DNA of 64,000 nucleotides, from the NCBI GenBank assembly GCA_963691815.1, contig OY829656.1, forward strand, positions 12,628,412 through 12,692,411, written 5' to 3'. Source of the stretch: Echiichthys vipera. Lineage: Eukaryota > Chordata > Actinopteri > Perciformes > Trachinidae. The position numbers were made by a program, and so were the translations under genes. A model generated the notes under the pieces. It made no database searches, had not been told where the DNA came from, and was given only the letters and a program-made list of their open reading frames with translations. Position 1 is the stretch's first letter. Each line of letters starts with the position of its first letter. Of the stretch, positions 47,848 through 61,339 are shown piece after piece.

Positions 47848-50800
47848 AAAAAGAAGGCTTGAGGGAGAAATTCAAACCCTGGCAGCTTTTTCTCCTCCTC
47901 ACACCTGAGGTTTAGCTTCTTTCCTGTTAGGAGGATTATAGTTAATCATTTATAAGAAATGAAATGTACTCTTTGACCTCTCAGGCTCACTGGCTTCTAA
48001 ATAAGAACAGCATACATGACGTAAGAACAGGAACGTCTGTAGTAATATCCTACATATTTGTGAATTCAGGTACATTTTATGGAACTAAAAATATAAATTA
48101 CTATAATACAAAGGTGGCCAAAATACACAGAGGATCTATAGAGCCATAGCCCGACAAATCCTCAAGCACGTACCAAAGTGTAAGGAAAAAACGTCTCTGG
48201 ACAAACATTGTGTGACGGTCGGTGTAAGAAAGTTACAGACCTTTTTAAACAAAGCCTCCCAAAACTGACATTAAATATGTTAATATGCTAATGTTAGAAT
48301 ATTAGCATACTTGAGCATGACAGCATTCAGAATGGAAATGCTGAAAAGGTACAGCTAAAGCTGCACACAGAATAAACTATTTTGATTCAGGTAACAACAT
48401 AACTTTTCCTCTACTCTCAGCCCAAACATCAATTGTATTGCCCTACAAGTAGTAAGAATAATAACAAACCTCTCTCTATTTTTCATCACAATTTTTTGTA
48501 TATTCAATTTATTACAGTTTCAGAGTCTCCTCCACTGACAACCAGTCAACAGGAGTGTCTACATCATGCTATCTTAACAAAAATGTACTCAAATATAAAG
48601 TTATATAGCAAAACCAAGATAGTAGCATCTATTAATCAGGGTATAATCTGTACTTCTGCAGCTGTGACAGAGAGCAGCATGTATCAGAGAACCAGGAGTC
48701 AGTAATAGCACTGACTGTCCTGGTTGAGCATCTAACTCACTAAAGCAGAATGATATAGTTAGGTAGGTTTTTGTTTTCATGCATTGCTGTGGCAGCATGG
48801 TGGGTGCCCAGTGCACGTAGCATCCCAGCTGTTGTAAAAGCAAAATAAGGTTTAGCCAGCTGGGTTCACAATTTATTGGGTTACAGTATAATGCCATTAT
48901 ATCATAAGTTAGTGGGAGCAGCTGGAGAAGACATCAGGAAAAGGGCAGAGAGAGAGATTGCCCTGATGAGGCATAACACTGATGCACTGTTGAGTCAGGG
49001 CTCTGATTAGGTGTGCTCTCAGAGTGAAGAGTGTCATCCCATGAAACTCATTCACTGGAGAAACGTCTTTTAAATCCCTTGTGCAATTGGAAGAGTACAA
49101 AAAATGAATTGGAAAACATTTATTGCTTTGTGTGCATTATAATAATTATTTGGAAAATGCCATTATGCACATTAAAAAAAAAGAAGAAAAAATCACATTC
49201 TATGTCAAAATTGGATTCATGATATGGAAAATTGATGTCTAGATGTGTAATGGAACTGCAAAGTGTAAGCTTACGAGTGTCAAGTATAGTATAGTAATAG
49301 AATCATTATTTGTTGAATGTTTATAGTAAAATGTATCAGACACTATTATGGTAAATAAGTTGTCCAGTGATTCCACATTTTGGGTTGACCTGTATCTTAT
49401 AAAGTATTCTTATACCTGGCTTGAATTAGTTTTACATTTTAACATGATTACAGATCTCATTCTATGACCAAACTGGGAAAGACAATGATCTATTTGGTGA
49501 TTGTGTGTCACCATGTGTGACTTTGTGGGCAAGTAAGCATGTGTGAATATGTTTTCGTCTCAGTGAGTGCTGCAGTAAAACAGCAGAGCTGACAAGCGCA
49601 CCATCGGCCCTTGGTGGCACATCAGGGACAGCTGGATGTTGTCAGGCAGCCATAACACTGATGGAAATGGGCTGATTGCAGCTCATGGGCCCCTCACTCT
49701 TATAAATCAGCTTCACGGCACTCAGGGGTGGAATACAGCAGTGACAGGCTGCACCACACCTACTGTACTGTACAAGAAACCCTGTGGCAAACAGAATGTG
49801 CAAATGTTTGTTTTACTCTCCGGGCAGATGAATGGGATTTACTGCATCAAGACAGTTTTAGAGGTGTCATACTTTTATAATAAACTGACTATGAAATTCT
49901 TGTTTTATTCTTGTTCATGACATTTTCTAAATAGTCATTAGTTAAAAAAAAAAAAACACATACAGAAGTTAAATCATATTCTATATACTGAATATGTACA
50001 GGTTTTGCTAATTCTTGATTCCATCCTAATGACAGCTAAAGTCTAGTTTATTTGACCAGTGTGAGTACAACTGTTCCACGCCCAGGCACGGCACGCTTGC
50101 CGGCTGCAGCCCTGTTGAGAGAGGTGGGCTTTTGTAAAGCACGGATGCATGTGTATGAACAAAAACATGCTCATGAGCACGAGCGTGGACGGCAGTCCTG
50201 AGACTACTTATAACATGACTGTTCCCCGTGATGGACATTTAAAAAGATGGGTTCGCCATGGTCTGATGCTGAGGTGAGTGTTTACTGCAGATGAAAATAT
50301 TCAAAAACAGTTGGACAAAACAAAAACTCAGAGGTGGATGACGTCTGTTAGCAAGAAGCAATTGCGCTGAGGCTCGGGTCATTTCAAGTAATGTGAGTGC
50401 AAGTGGGCCTGGGCCGTACGGGAAGAAGAAGGGAGGACAATCACGCTAAAACACGGCACGGATCATCTAGGCCAAGTGTGAGGGTGCCCAAAGTTTGTTA
50501 GAGATTAAATCATATGTATGTTGATTTTGACTGGATGTACACCCTTTTAAACTGTAAAAAGAAGTATTGTGAAGATTTCCATGAATGATTTTAAACTATG
50601 ATATGATAAATACAAATTATTGTACCATCTTATTATGTGAGATGATCTTGTTTTAACTATGAGCAGTCTTTTCTCTTGGCATGTTGGATGTGAACTGGCA
50701 GGCATTTACACCACCCACAGGGTCTGCACCACTGTCAGACAAATCTGAAATTAGAAAGAAAATCTGTAACATGCAGATCCAAAAGCAGTAGCATTCTATT

Positions 50801-51049
50801 CAGTCAGCTTTGGCTCCTCTTAAGAAAGAAGTTAAGACATGATAAGTATGATTAGATTGTTTTGGAACCATAGTGGCATTAGATTTGATTGGCTTCAGTA
50901 CTACAGAATATGAAGGTTTTTCAAACCACGAATATGACATTACTTAAGGGTAAAATCACTTGTTTCATTGTACATAAATATTTCTGCAGTCAAGAGTATA
51001 AAGGATTCTTTTTTTAGGGATTTTATTTCCATTTTTATTAAAGCAGCTG

Positions 51050-51145
51050 AAGAGTGACAGGAAAGGTGATGACAGGTTGTATTTGAACCCCGGCCTATAA
51101 GGGGTGCATGCTCTACCCAGTGACCTAGAGGCTGCCCCAGTTTGA
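51050..51145 (-). mobile_element. tRNA-derived SINE remnant
   Basis: On the - strand the order is GGGGCAGCCTCTAGGTCACT, GGGTAGAGC (A-box-like), then GGGGTTCAAATAC (B-box-like), the layout of a tRNA-derived SINE head. Diverged, and no tRNA can fold. Confidence 0.5.
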
Positions 51146-53250
51146 AAGAGTTTTTCGCAATGTACCTCAGTGAGCTGCATACAGCATGAGCAAATAGATC
51201 CAAAAAATGTATTCCAGGTAAAGAAGATGGTGAAAAATGATTTGCATTAACTCGCAATCTCACTTTCACTAGCGTCACAGAAAAAAAGAATATAATTAAA
51301 ACAAGCCATTATCCATCATTCACTGCTGACCTTTTAATAAAGTTGACTTAAATGAATTTTGCTGAGAAGTTACCAGATGCCCAGGGGCTTGGGAAACAGA
51401 ACATAGAAGAAAAAAAAACGTAGAATCTTTTAGTTGGCAATCTAATTGGCAGTGTGCATGTTTGATTTGCATGCAAAAAACAAAAGCATTAGTTATATAT
51501 CCCAATGCCTAATACAACCTATTTAATACAACCTTTACATTAACCTGACAAGTGACTTTTGTGGCCGAGCAAATTCAGACTGTTATCTCTCAGAAGCAAA
51601 GATAGAAGAAGCGTTAACCCAGTGTCTGGGTTTCCGTTATCTGGTAATTGTCGTTTTGTTACAGGTAAAACTTTACTACTGCGAGAAAGGTTTGAGGTCA
51701 AATGAAATGAGTCATCAATAATGGTTATGTTAGTCTTCAAAGGTGTATTTTATTTTATTCAATCTAAGAAAGGGCCTATAGTGAATGAAAACGGATGGAA
51801 ATGGATTTCAAATCAGCAGCAGCATGCCGTGCTGTTATAAGTCAAACAGGAGGATATCACAGTTTCCCAACTGAAAATTATGTCTAATTTTCTTTTTTTC
51901 TAAATCTTGGGGGCCATTTTTGCCTCTTAATCACACTATTTAGGGTCATTCTGAGATTTCTTAGGGCATTTTCGTCCCCCTTAATTTCTGACTCTGTGTT
52001 GACACCAATATTCAACACCAAAAAGATGTCATATGAATCCTCTTTGTAGCGATGACATGGGTTTTGTCAGACACTGACAAAAGATCATCCTGCCAATAGG
52101 GACACCATCAAAAAGTGCACATGGGTCATTTTGGAGGGCAATGACAAATGACCTATTTTAGCAATTAGTCTGGAGTCCTGGCCCTCAGGACTGTTTAAGT
52201 GGCTTTATCAACCTCCGTTTCTAATCCTCCTTGCAGTCCTCCACCAACTGCTTTGTTAAGGCTAATTCCACTATTTTACTCTGTCATAGACTGCCATTAT
52301 GGCTGCCAACCCTGATTAACACACAGTAGTCTTTTATTTTTATTAAAAAGTTAATAATAAAACTCATGTTACTCAATTGATTCTGTGTGGCTACTCTTCA
52401 CCCTGGGTATTTTGTGAAATTGTCACATACCTGTGGTTCTCAAGGGTACACAAGTCATTTTGTCTCAAATAGCCATTATTCTTCCTTTGCCAGGAGCAAT
52501 AAACCAAAGGCTGTCACTGTAGCACTGTAGGTGGCTAGATGGGTGGACAATACAGCAAAACTTTGCAATCTTTAACGGCAATCTCTTCAACAGGTTAAGC
52601 TTTTCAGTTGTTCAAACCCAGTGAATAAAACACACTGGATGGCTGTCAGAGAATACTTGACAGCAAAAAAACAACCCAAAGAAAACAGACACATGTTTTG
52701 GAAATCAAGCCAAATAAAATAAACCATTCTACATATGGTTAATCTTAATTATTGTCATCTGAAGCTCCAAACTTAATGGAATACAATGCATTCTGAAGGT
52801 GCCACAACATATTATCCTGATTAGCGTAATTTTGTGTTGTGTTGCTGATAACAAAAAAGGAAAAGGTCATAGTGTGCCCCTGTGGGTGCAGCTTTGGAGA
52901 AATCATGAGAAATTAGCTGTGAGAAGGTTACACCCTCCACTCCCATCCCAGCAGTAGGCAATTAGTGTAAATGAATAAATCTAGGTGGTCATGGCATACA
53001 CTAGATTCAAATTGCTGTGAAAAATTTAAATGTTAATGCAGTGTCAGAGATTAAACTGAAGGAAGGAGAAGGGAGGAGGTCTGGGGTAGAAAAGGATTAA
53101 GAACCAGCTTTGAAGGGCTTTTCCCATGTGCTCCACAGAACCATATCTCACTTTATGCTTTTCCACGGCTTTCTATAGGGACTGTTTTCACTCAGTTTGG
53201 AAAACCCAATCTCCTCTCTGACCTTCTCTTGCCCAGCAGTTTCTGTTGAT

Positions 53251-53252
<2 letters not shown>

Positions 53253-53326
<74 letters not shown>

Positions 53327-53343
53327 ACACTCTCACACACACA

Positions 53344-53429
<86 letters not shown>
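53253..53429. repeat. Compound (CA)n/(CAGACA)n microsatellite
   Basis: 177 bp of CA with interruptions by GA and TCTC. Confidence 0.98.
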
Positions 53430-53431
<2 letters not shown>

Positions 53432-54514
53432 TTCATGTTGCAATATGGAACAGTGGGGTCCCCTGACAGCATCCACATTGCAACAGCCTCCTGCATCTGA
53501 CCACAATGCTACAGCATCTTAATTGCGGTATCTCCCTATGAAATAAATCCGGGATCAAAAATATGTGAGATTAATGACATAGTAATATAGTAAACTAGTA
53601 CATATAGTAAGATTCATCTAAATAACCTTTATCTGCTTTCTTTTATCATGTTTACATTATGTTTACATGCAACTGTTCCATGTCTCTCTCTTTCTCTTTC
53701 CCCCTTTATATAAACGCCATCTAGACAGCTGAGTACATCATTACTGTTATCCCGCTGCTATTCTCCTCCTGCTTTATTAAGACAGTAAGGAGACGTCCCT
53801 GCCTCCCTTAACAAAAGGACCCTCATTACAAACTATCTCTATATCTCTTTTCCATCTGTCTACTCCCTCCTTCTCTCTCCCTTTCTCTGCTTTCTCCATG
53901 CCTGTATGTGCCTGGTCAGCACTCTACTCCTCCGGGGCTCCTTTGGTGCAGCTTGAACACATAAGGAGTCTGTTTAGATGCTCATATACATATTTATCGC
54001 AATCCAAGACAGTACAAGTCCCATGGTAATATGTTGTTCAAAAATGTAGCTGAAGATACACTAAAGTGTACATCATGACTGGGATTCCTGTGTTAATACA
54101 CCAGTTCCTGCATCTGCATGTGCCCCAGTTACTGTAAATCACAGGGCAAACCATATGGTCAGCCTTTCCAGCACCGGTGGGACTCCTGCCAACACTGAAA
54201 CAGCTTAGTCAACACCTTGCTTTCCATATTTTAGTTATAGGCGAGCATTCTGCTGTACTGCAGGAATAGGCAGCCATGTAGTTCTGAGAAAATGCAGGTT
54301 TGAAATAATAAAGATCACTAAACAGCTATTTTTTGTACTAAAAAGCACCTAGTTCACGTTTACACGTCTAGTGTAATCAGAAGAATTATCTGCTGTGTCA
54401 TTTGGTTTGCAAGAAAATCTGAGGGATTCACACCCTGTTACTGAAGTAATGTGCATCTGCCTGATGCTGCAGGTGAGTTTGTGTGCATCAGATATGGACT
54501 AAAAAACTGTGAAC

Positions 54515-54640
54515 CCTGAAGCTAGAGCCGCCCAGTTATGACCAATGATCACGATTTCTTTGATCAATATTGAGATCACGATTATTCATCACAATTATTC
54601 ATTGATTTTAGGGAATGCTGCACTTCCATATTTAAATTAA
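54515..54640. mobile_element. DNA-transposon-like repeat (ATCACGATT type)
   Basis: AATGATCACGATTTC, CAATATTGAGATCACGATTA and CACAATTATTCATTGATTT form the tandem-like start of a common fish DNA transposon remnant, as recalled. Right boundary unclear. Confidence 0.4.
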
Positions 54641-55198
54641 CAGAGCACTGCTTTCACTTCCATGTTGCCCAAGTCGACCATGTTTATTTAAGTTTGTGGA
54701 AGCTAAATATTGTGAGAGCAATTCATATTTGATTGATTGTGAACCCTACAGTACCAGAATGGAACCAGTTGAGGTTCTTAATACAGTATGAGCAGTGAGG
54801 GTGTGATGAGTTTTTAGGATTTGCATGAATAAGACAAAAGCAAGCAGATGTTTTAAATGATTTGATGGTAACCAGAGAGAAAGGGAATGCAGTGATTGAA
54901 AAAAATGATTTGGGAATAATTCAGATTGAATTGCAAGAAGGGGATTGAACCGATAGTGTCAACATTAATAATACACTACCTATAATTATCACCAGATTAG
55001 AAACAGCCCACAAAACCCCAAAATATCTGAAATCCTCAACTTGAGTACTTTTGAGAACAGCTTATTCGCACACTTGAGTGGTATAGCACTCCTCGTGAGG
55101 GGGCTGCCCTGTGAAAGACGAAGATTTAAATCGTCAGCCAGAGACCCCTCTGTCTACTGAGATTATTCAAATCGAGTAGTCTTTTTCAGTCAGTGTGC

Positions 55199-55294
55199 AG
55201 TCGAAGTGTAGTTGTGTTCACTCTGCTGCTACTTCTGGGGAAATGTTTCAGTCCCCAGAAGTAGCTGCAGAGTGAGCCCCTCTACACTTTGACT
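55199..55294. repeat. 96-nt near-perfect hairpin
   Basis: 42-nt arms (55199-55240 and 55253-55294) pair at 36 positions, with two further G-U pairs possible in RNA, around a 12-nt loop (AAATGTTTCAGT). Could be a palindromic MITE remnant or a hairpin RNA precursor. Confidence 0.85.
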
Positions 55295-57099
55295 CTCTCT
55301 TGTCTGAGTGAGATCGAGGCTGCTGCCTGTCCCACAAAAATCCCATTTAAAAATCTGGCAGTTCAATAAAGCAATGGAAAACAAGAATTACCATATTGCA
55401 GTTGAATGCCTCCGCTAAACTATTAAGATGAAGTTTACATCCATGTCTGTTCAGACTTTCATAAAATATGTACTGAAGACTTTGAAGGAATTTGATCAAA
55501 GGCATTCAGTATGTTTTTTGGTGAAAAGTGGATTCTTTACACACACCTTTTCAATCAATTCAGTATCCAACCAAATGTCTCCTTTCAGTTCCTGAGTAAT
55601 GGTCTTGTACAATGGACCGGCATACAAGCCACGTACCATGCCGCACACGCACAATGTCTAATGAAACAGGCCTACGTCACAGACTGAATAGTCCAATATT
55701 TGACTGACAATCTGGATCCTCCATAAACCTTGACTGCAACTTGATTTCTGTTTGTGAAAATCATCCCCAGGAACTGGCACCAACTTTGAATAATAAACTT
55801 TACTGAAAGCTGAATATCTTAAAGCATCTCACACTGGGTTTCAAAAGAAATGGCTAACAGCTCCCTGCAGCTACCCCAGCACCCAACATTTAAGTAGCGT
55901 CTCCTCGTGGAGATCTCAGGGAACACTGTCAGCCTAGCCTGATATCAAAACTCATGTCAACAGAATATCAAGCATTTCCACTGCAGAGCTCTGGTACAGC
56001 CTTGGTGATCTATGCAGAGGAGATAAACTGTGTCCAGACTGGATTAGTATTGCAGCGCAATCAATGTTGGTTATGTTATATAGTACAGTCCACATCAGGG
56101 ATTTTAATGATGGATATGGGCTCATAAAGTGCTTCTTTTACTACTCTATAAATTAGTGAAAAAGCATATCGGTCAGAAATCTGCTGCCAAAAGTGTTTGT
56201 AATTTATGAATTACATATTGATCTGGATGGTAGTAGAATTAGAAAGGGTACATGAGAAAACCTAGGAACCATATGTCTTGTGTGGAACATGAAAATACAT
56301 AATCTGAATCATCTCGATCTTCACTACTAAAGTTTTCTAGTAGCAATAAATGCCATTCAGAGAGGGGTACCGCAGTAAAAGGCTTACAACCATGAACATC
56401 TGATTTAAAATCACAATCGTAAAGTTTTCACAAAGTGAAACACTGGTTGAAGCAACAACAACGATGTGATCACTGAACAACTTTTGATTGGATTGCTGGA
56501 TTCACTTAAAATCAAATTGATAATTACATACTGTGTTCATACTTCACACAAACTATCACACCTCAATCTAAAAACAGTCATGTACAATATATTAACATGT
56601 AGACGCGCGCCTTTTCTGTCATCTGTTTTATCAACTCATTTGTTTGGCTATTTTAATCTCCATTTAAAAGCTGAACCAGGGAACGGGTCTACAAATAAGC
56701 ATCAGCTCGAAAAAATTAATATGAACAAATAAGTAAATAAAAAAAACCTTGTAACCCCACAAATTAATGTAGTTAGCCAATTATTTGCTTTGGAAATAAC
56801 GCTATATTAGCATTACTACTGCAAGCTGTCCGCTAGTTAGCCAGACATGCTAATGTTAAGCACTTACATTGGGGAACACACTTTTCAATCCATTCCTCAT
56901 ACTTTTGTTCTCTGGTTGAACGTGGTATTTGTTATGAATTATCCACAAAAACTCCTCTAACAAAGCCTGGGTACAGCTCCTCCTTACCTAATATAAATGT
57001 TCAACCTTTCAGTATAATTGTGCATTTTATAGATGTTACATCACATAGGTGAAGAACCAATTAGGCGTTAAAATAACTCTCATGATTGATGGTCTACAC

Positions 57100-57610
57100 C
57101 AGAAGTCGGCTACCTTTTTGCTATGAAGTGCCATTTTTCCATTTTCTTGTTAATCAGTGAGCCATAAGAACGTCTACTAAGCCTGCTCCTGCACCTCCAC
57201 ATTCTGTGAAAGGCAGTCAGAGTAAACGTAGGGCAGGCCTTCACAAATGTGGATGGGGAAAAGGTAGTGACGTCCAAACGAAAGCTTCATGGAGCTATAT
57301 GAAGCATTGTCTTTATTTTCTGAACCCACAAGATAGCACTTGCTATTCAACAAAGGGTTGAAAGCACACCAAATTACTAATGCTTGAGCATTTTTTCTCT
57401 AAACCAAGAGCGCCATCTAGTGTCTCCATAAAATAAAGCAAATGCTTCATGAAGCTTCATTTCACTTAGAAAAAGCCAGTCAAACTATCGTGAATAACAG
57501 GCATGTGGATGAGAAAGCACCACAACATTTCCCCAAACATTCCTTGCACAGTTGTTGCTAGTGTGCCATTGGTTAAGCTGCTGTGTGCCAAAAGTGGGGC
57601 CCGTGTCCAA
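57100..57610. mobile_element. hAT-like repeat remnant with a second repeat nested inside
   Basis: AAGTCGGCTACCTTTTTGC and ATGAAGTGCCATTTTT at the left, with GTGTGCCATTGGTTAAGC and GCTGTGTGCCAAAAGTGG at the right, resemble one fish repeat as recalled. It is interrupted at about 57284-57460. Confidence 0.35.
57284..57460. mobile_element. Small repeat bounded by GCTTCAT/ATGAAGC palindromes
   Basis: Left end carries GCTTCATGG...ATATGAAGC, right end GCTTCATGAAGC. About 175 bp, includes GCGCCATCTAGTG. No coding capacity. Confidence 0.4.
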
Positions 57611-58963
57611 AGCTGATGCTCTTCCACTATCATTGAAAAACATTGAATCACACTCAAAATTAGGGCAAGGTTTAGCAGAGATTGGGTAATGAGTGAGCGA
57701 TGGTAGAAGGTGTGTGGGAGTTAATGTGTGAGCATGTGGTGGGCCGGGGTTATAAGGTCTTCTCTACACTGTCATTACTATTACCACACACTCAGCAGCA
57801 CGCACACATGCACAGCTGCAAGATTAGATACATTAGATACATCAGACAGATAGAAGGGAGCTTATGTTAAAAGTGTTGCTCTTATGCATGTGATCCAGAG
57901 AAGTTGGTGGCTCTTGCAGCGCTCCTACAGTCTTTGGCTTCTATGTGCTCTCTAGGTAAAATTGCCACCATAAATCTTGTGACTGTGACATATTGATTGT
58001 GAACCCAAAGAAAGGCTATCATCTCATCTATGGTGTTGTTGTCTTCTCTGGTTAGTTAAAGTGTTAGGCCATTTGTTTGACTAGATATTGTTGAAAAGTC
58101 CTGTTGGTTTTGCTGGTTTAATTCTGATTGTTTAAACTTGTGATTTAAATTCTGAGGGTCTTGGCTGAATCCGTGTGATCTGTCTGGGTCTGTAAACTAG
58201 CAGAAAATAAAGAAAGAGAGAGTGTCGTGTGAGAAAGAGAGTTTAAATAAACCTCAAGTTTCTGTTTCATAAACACTTTAAAAATTGAATACGGAAACTT
58301 CACACATACACACTCACATGCATACACACACAAGCTTCACACTGTTCTTGTGCATGACTGCCGGCTCTCTCCCAGACCCCGCTGACTAACAGTTCTCTTT
58401 TTCAGGAGTTCTAAGCCCCGTCTCTGGGCAGAAGCCATCACTTCCGCCTCTTCCACCTGTCGGGTGCCCTTGCCTGCTTTAATGGTGGCGGTGGAGAGGG
58501 CAGGCGGCTGTGGGGGTGGGGGTGAACACTGGACGAGCTGCTGGATCCTGTCCCTGCCTCCGTGTGCCAGGCCTGCATCACAGTACATTTCCCAGCCTCC
58601 TGTCTCCTCCACTGTGCTCAGCCAAGCCTCTCAGCAGGTGTCTCTCTGCAGAAGGGTTCTGCCACTATACACACTAAATGCTGCATCTCTGTGCTCAAAC
58701 TCAGAATGGCAAGCAATCACTCCCACACCACAACTAAAGACCTCGGTATTCAGTGGGTTTTGGAGAAAAGAGATTTTTCTGCCAAACTCTATTATGATTA
58801 TACCTCTTGTGATCACTAATAGGACTTTTTATACTTTATTCTACCGAGTACTTACTTACAAATTTTTATTCAAAACACAAATAGATGTTTTACAGTACTG
58901 TGAGCTTAGGCCCGTCATCATACAGTTATCCACTGCCAGAGAGTAACTTTGTTTGCTTCAGTA

Positions 58964-59527
58964 CAGGGTCCAAAATTAGTCATGGCACTTGTTAAATGCA
59001 AGTCAAAATCTAAGTTGGTGAATAAAATAAACAAGGTAATTCGCAATTGGCAGGTTGCTGAAATTCATTACAAGATCTCATCTTTACAACACATCAGTTG
59101 ACTGAGCAAGTTTTGTTATGCTAAGACTCATTGCATACGCGTGGTGGCATGCAACTAATGATTGTTACGGTTACGGTTACTTAATCTAGCTAGCTACCTG
59201 ACTCAATTACCAGTGGTATTGGTTGGGTACCAGAGAGGAGAATTTTGCAATATGTGGTGGCACATTGCCGGAGTACATCAACAAAGAAAAAGAAAAAGAA
59301 GAGCACGGCGGAACAATACGGTTACAAGAAAATTTACAGAGAAGTGGCACTTCACAGGTACGGCGGCGGGGAGAGATCAGCTTTCTTATGACTGCAACAG
59401 AAATACCACAAGCTGAAGTATTTTTAATGACATGGTATATGATGTTGCTTTATGGCCAGTTCAAAAACAACATTTTTTAGTTTACCAGCCACTGGTAGAA
59501 AGACAAAAAAGTGAATTTAGGACCCTG
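58964..59527. mobile_element. hAT-type non-autonomous DNA transposon, 564 bp
   Basis: Ends are inverted: CAGGGTCCAAAATT at the left, and AATTTAGGACCCTG at the right (reverse complement CAGGGTCCTAAATT; 13 of 14 match). The flanks are CTTCAGTA (58956-58963) and CTTAAGTA (59528-59535), an 8-bp target duplication with one change, as expected of hAT. An internal frame on the + strand is rich in Lys/Arg (59223-59400), but no transposase motif is visible. Confidence 0.72.
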
Positions 59528-61144
59528 CTTAAGTAGTCTCCTTACATTTACAGTACCTTACTGTTTCTACTTTTATTTTTACTTTTACTGACTTGTATGT
59601 CTTGTTCACATCCACTGCAGTTACTTATAAGATTAAGGTGCCTTGGTATAAGTACTTTGAAGATAAAGGTTTGCTCTTAGTACTGCCATCAAGAAGCAGT
59701 CAGCAGAGGCACAGCTGGACTTCTGCAGCTTTTAAACTTCATCTTTTAAAGTTCATACACAGAAGCTACATTTATGCCAGACAACAAAATACGAGGCAAA
59801 TGTAAACTTGTCTCATAAAATAAAATAAATACCTTAGTAGACAGATTCAGTTTTAATGCTATTATCTCAGAATCATATAAGAATGACGGTTGAGAAATGT
59901 GAAGCACTAATTCAAAAATGATTAATACACTTTAATTAATTTACAAGGAGTATAATTTTTGTTGACTTATGTGAGTGATGGTTTATTTCTACATTATTTT
60001 AGCTTCAGTGCTAAGGACAAATTGCCTTTGTCTACCACAATGCTGATTGCTGTACTACTACAGTTATGCAAATATTTTCCTCTTCTGTAAAAATGTGTGA
60101 TTCTGTGATGACAAAGTGCGAGACAAAGGTGATATTCACGCTGTGACAACAACATCATTACTTCCTTCCTCCTCCTAGCACTGAATGTGTGAATAACACG
60201 ATTACGTTTTCTGCTGCTGAATGGAGAGAAAATGCAATTAAAGAAAGCAGGAAGCCATTTAGGGTGATATATATAATGGCATCCTATTTATCATATAGGC
60301 TGCTAGACAAAGATGCCAGATCAATCATAAAACTGTTGTTTAACATGTGTATTCTGATATTCTGAAACTTGATAGTCACAGTTATCAAGTTTGCTTGTTA
60401 AACATTATAATTGTCTGGTTATTACAGTAATTACACTAGATGGCTGTGAAATAATAATAGTAGTAATAGTGCTACTTAAGAAAATACTATTACCGATGCA
60501 AGGTGCACAATAGTAGTAGAATTAAGTGCCATAAAATAAAATAAATAAAAAAATCAAATGATTATTACACTAAATAAACCACTACCAGAAACCTAAATCA
60601 TCATCCCACTTTAAATAGAATACCCACTGTGAGTGTGCACAGGCCCAACTAGACAAAAAGAGCAAAGGAACTGTATGCATTATACAAGTGTGCATTGCAT
60701 TTATAGCCCCATGTACTCGAGATGACCTAACAAGAAAGCTTAAGCACCAGATCATACACTTGGTTGGGATTGAAAGCAGTTGGCTTTGTAAAAGAAAATC
60801 CACTCTATAGTATTATAAGGCGATTTCACATATTGCAAATGTAAAAAAAGGATCACTAATTATAATCTAAAATATTTAAAGATACAGAATAGCAGCACAG
60901 CGCAATGTGCTACACTCTAGTAGTATAAGATTAGCTTGGGTGTGACATTTATTTTGACAGGTATTTCTATAAATCATATGTGGACTTCTAAAAAAGGTTT
61001 TGCACTGTTTCTATACATACAGTAAGTCCAAAGCAGCAACAAACAATGTTTTGCTAATTCAAATGTTTGTAGACAAAAGCTCATTTAAAAAATAAGTATG
61101 ACTGTCAGCGGATATATTAATCTAATTCTACACTTGGAAAGAGC

Positions 61145-61158
61145 ATGCAAATTTGCAT
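61145..61158. promoter_or_regulatory. btbd3: Palindromic POU octamer pair
   Basis: ATGCAAATTTGCAT is a perfect 14-bp palindrome made of the octamer ATGCAAAT and its overlapping inverted copy, about 190 bp upstream of the CCAAT boxes of btbd3. Motif match only. Confidence 0.4.
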
Positions 61159-61339
61159 TGCCCTTTTAAAATAAAACACGTCTATATTTTCAGTGTAGTG
61201 CAAACTGAATGCTGTGGCTCCAGGTAAAGCAAACACAGGATGCAAAAATGTATATAAATATATAATTTTTATGGGGCATGGCTGTCACTTTAATTGAGAC
61301 GTTGACTATTGCATATTCAATTCTGTGCTGCACTAGGCT

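Noticed and set aside
51050..51145. Functional tRNA gene on the - strand
   Set aside because: A- and B-box-like words are present, but the sequence cannot form a cloverleaf and the B box is altered; better explained as a SINE remnant.
53188..53500. Long Cys-Val or Thr-His repeat frames across CA/TG tracts (also at 5403, 42941 and 34203)
   Set aside because: Translations of dinucleotide microsatellites, not genes.
58464..58946. 160-codon frame on the + strand
   Set aside because: No recognisable domain, low-complexity Gly/Cys start, AT-rich Ile/Leu/Phe end; composition-driven.
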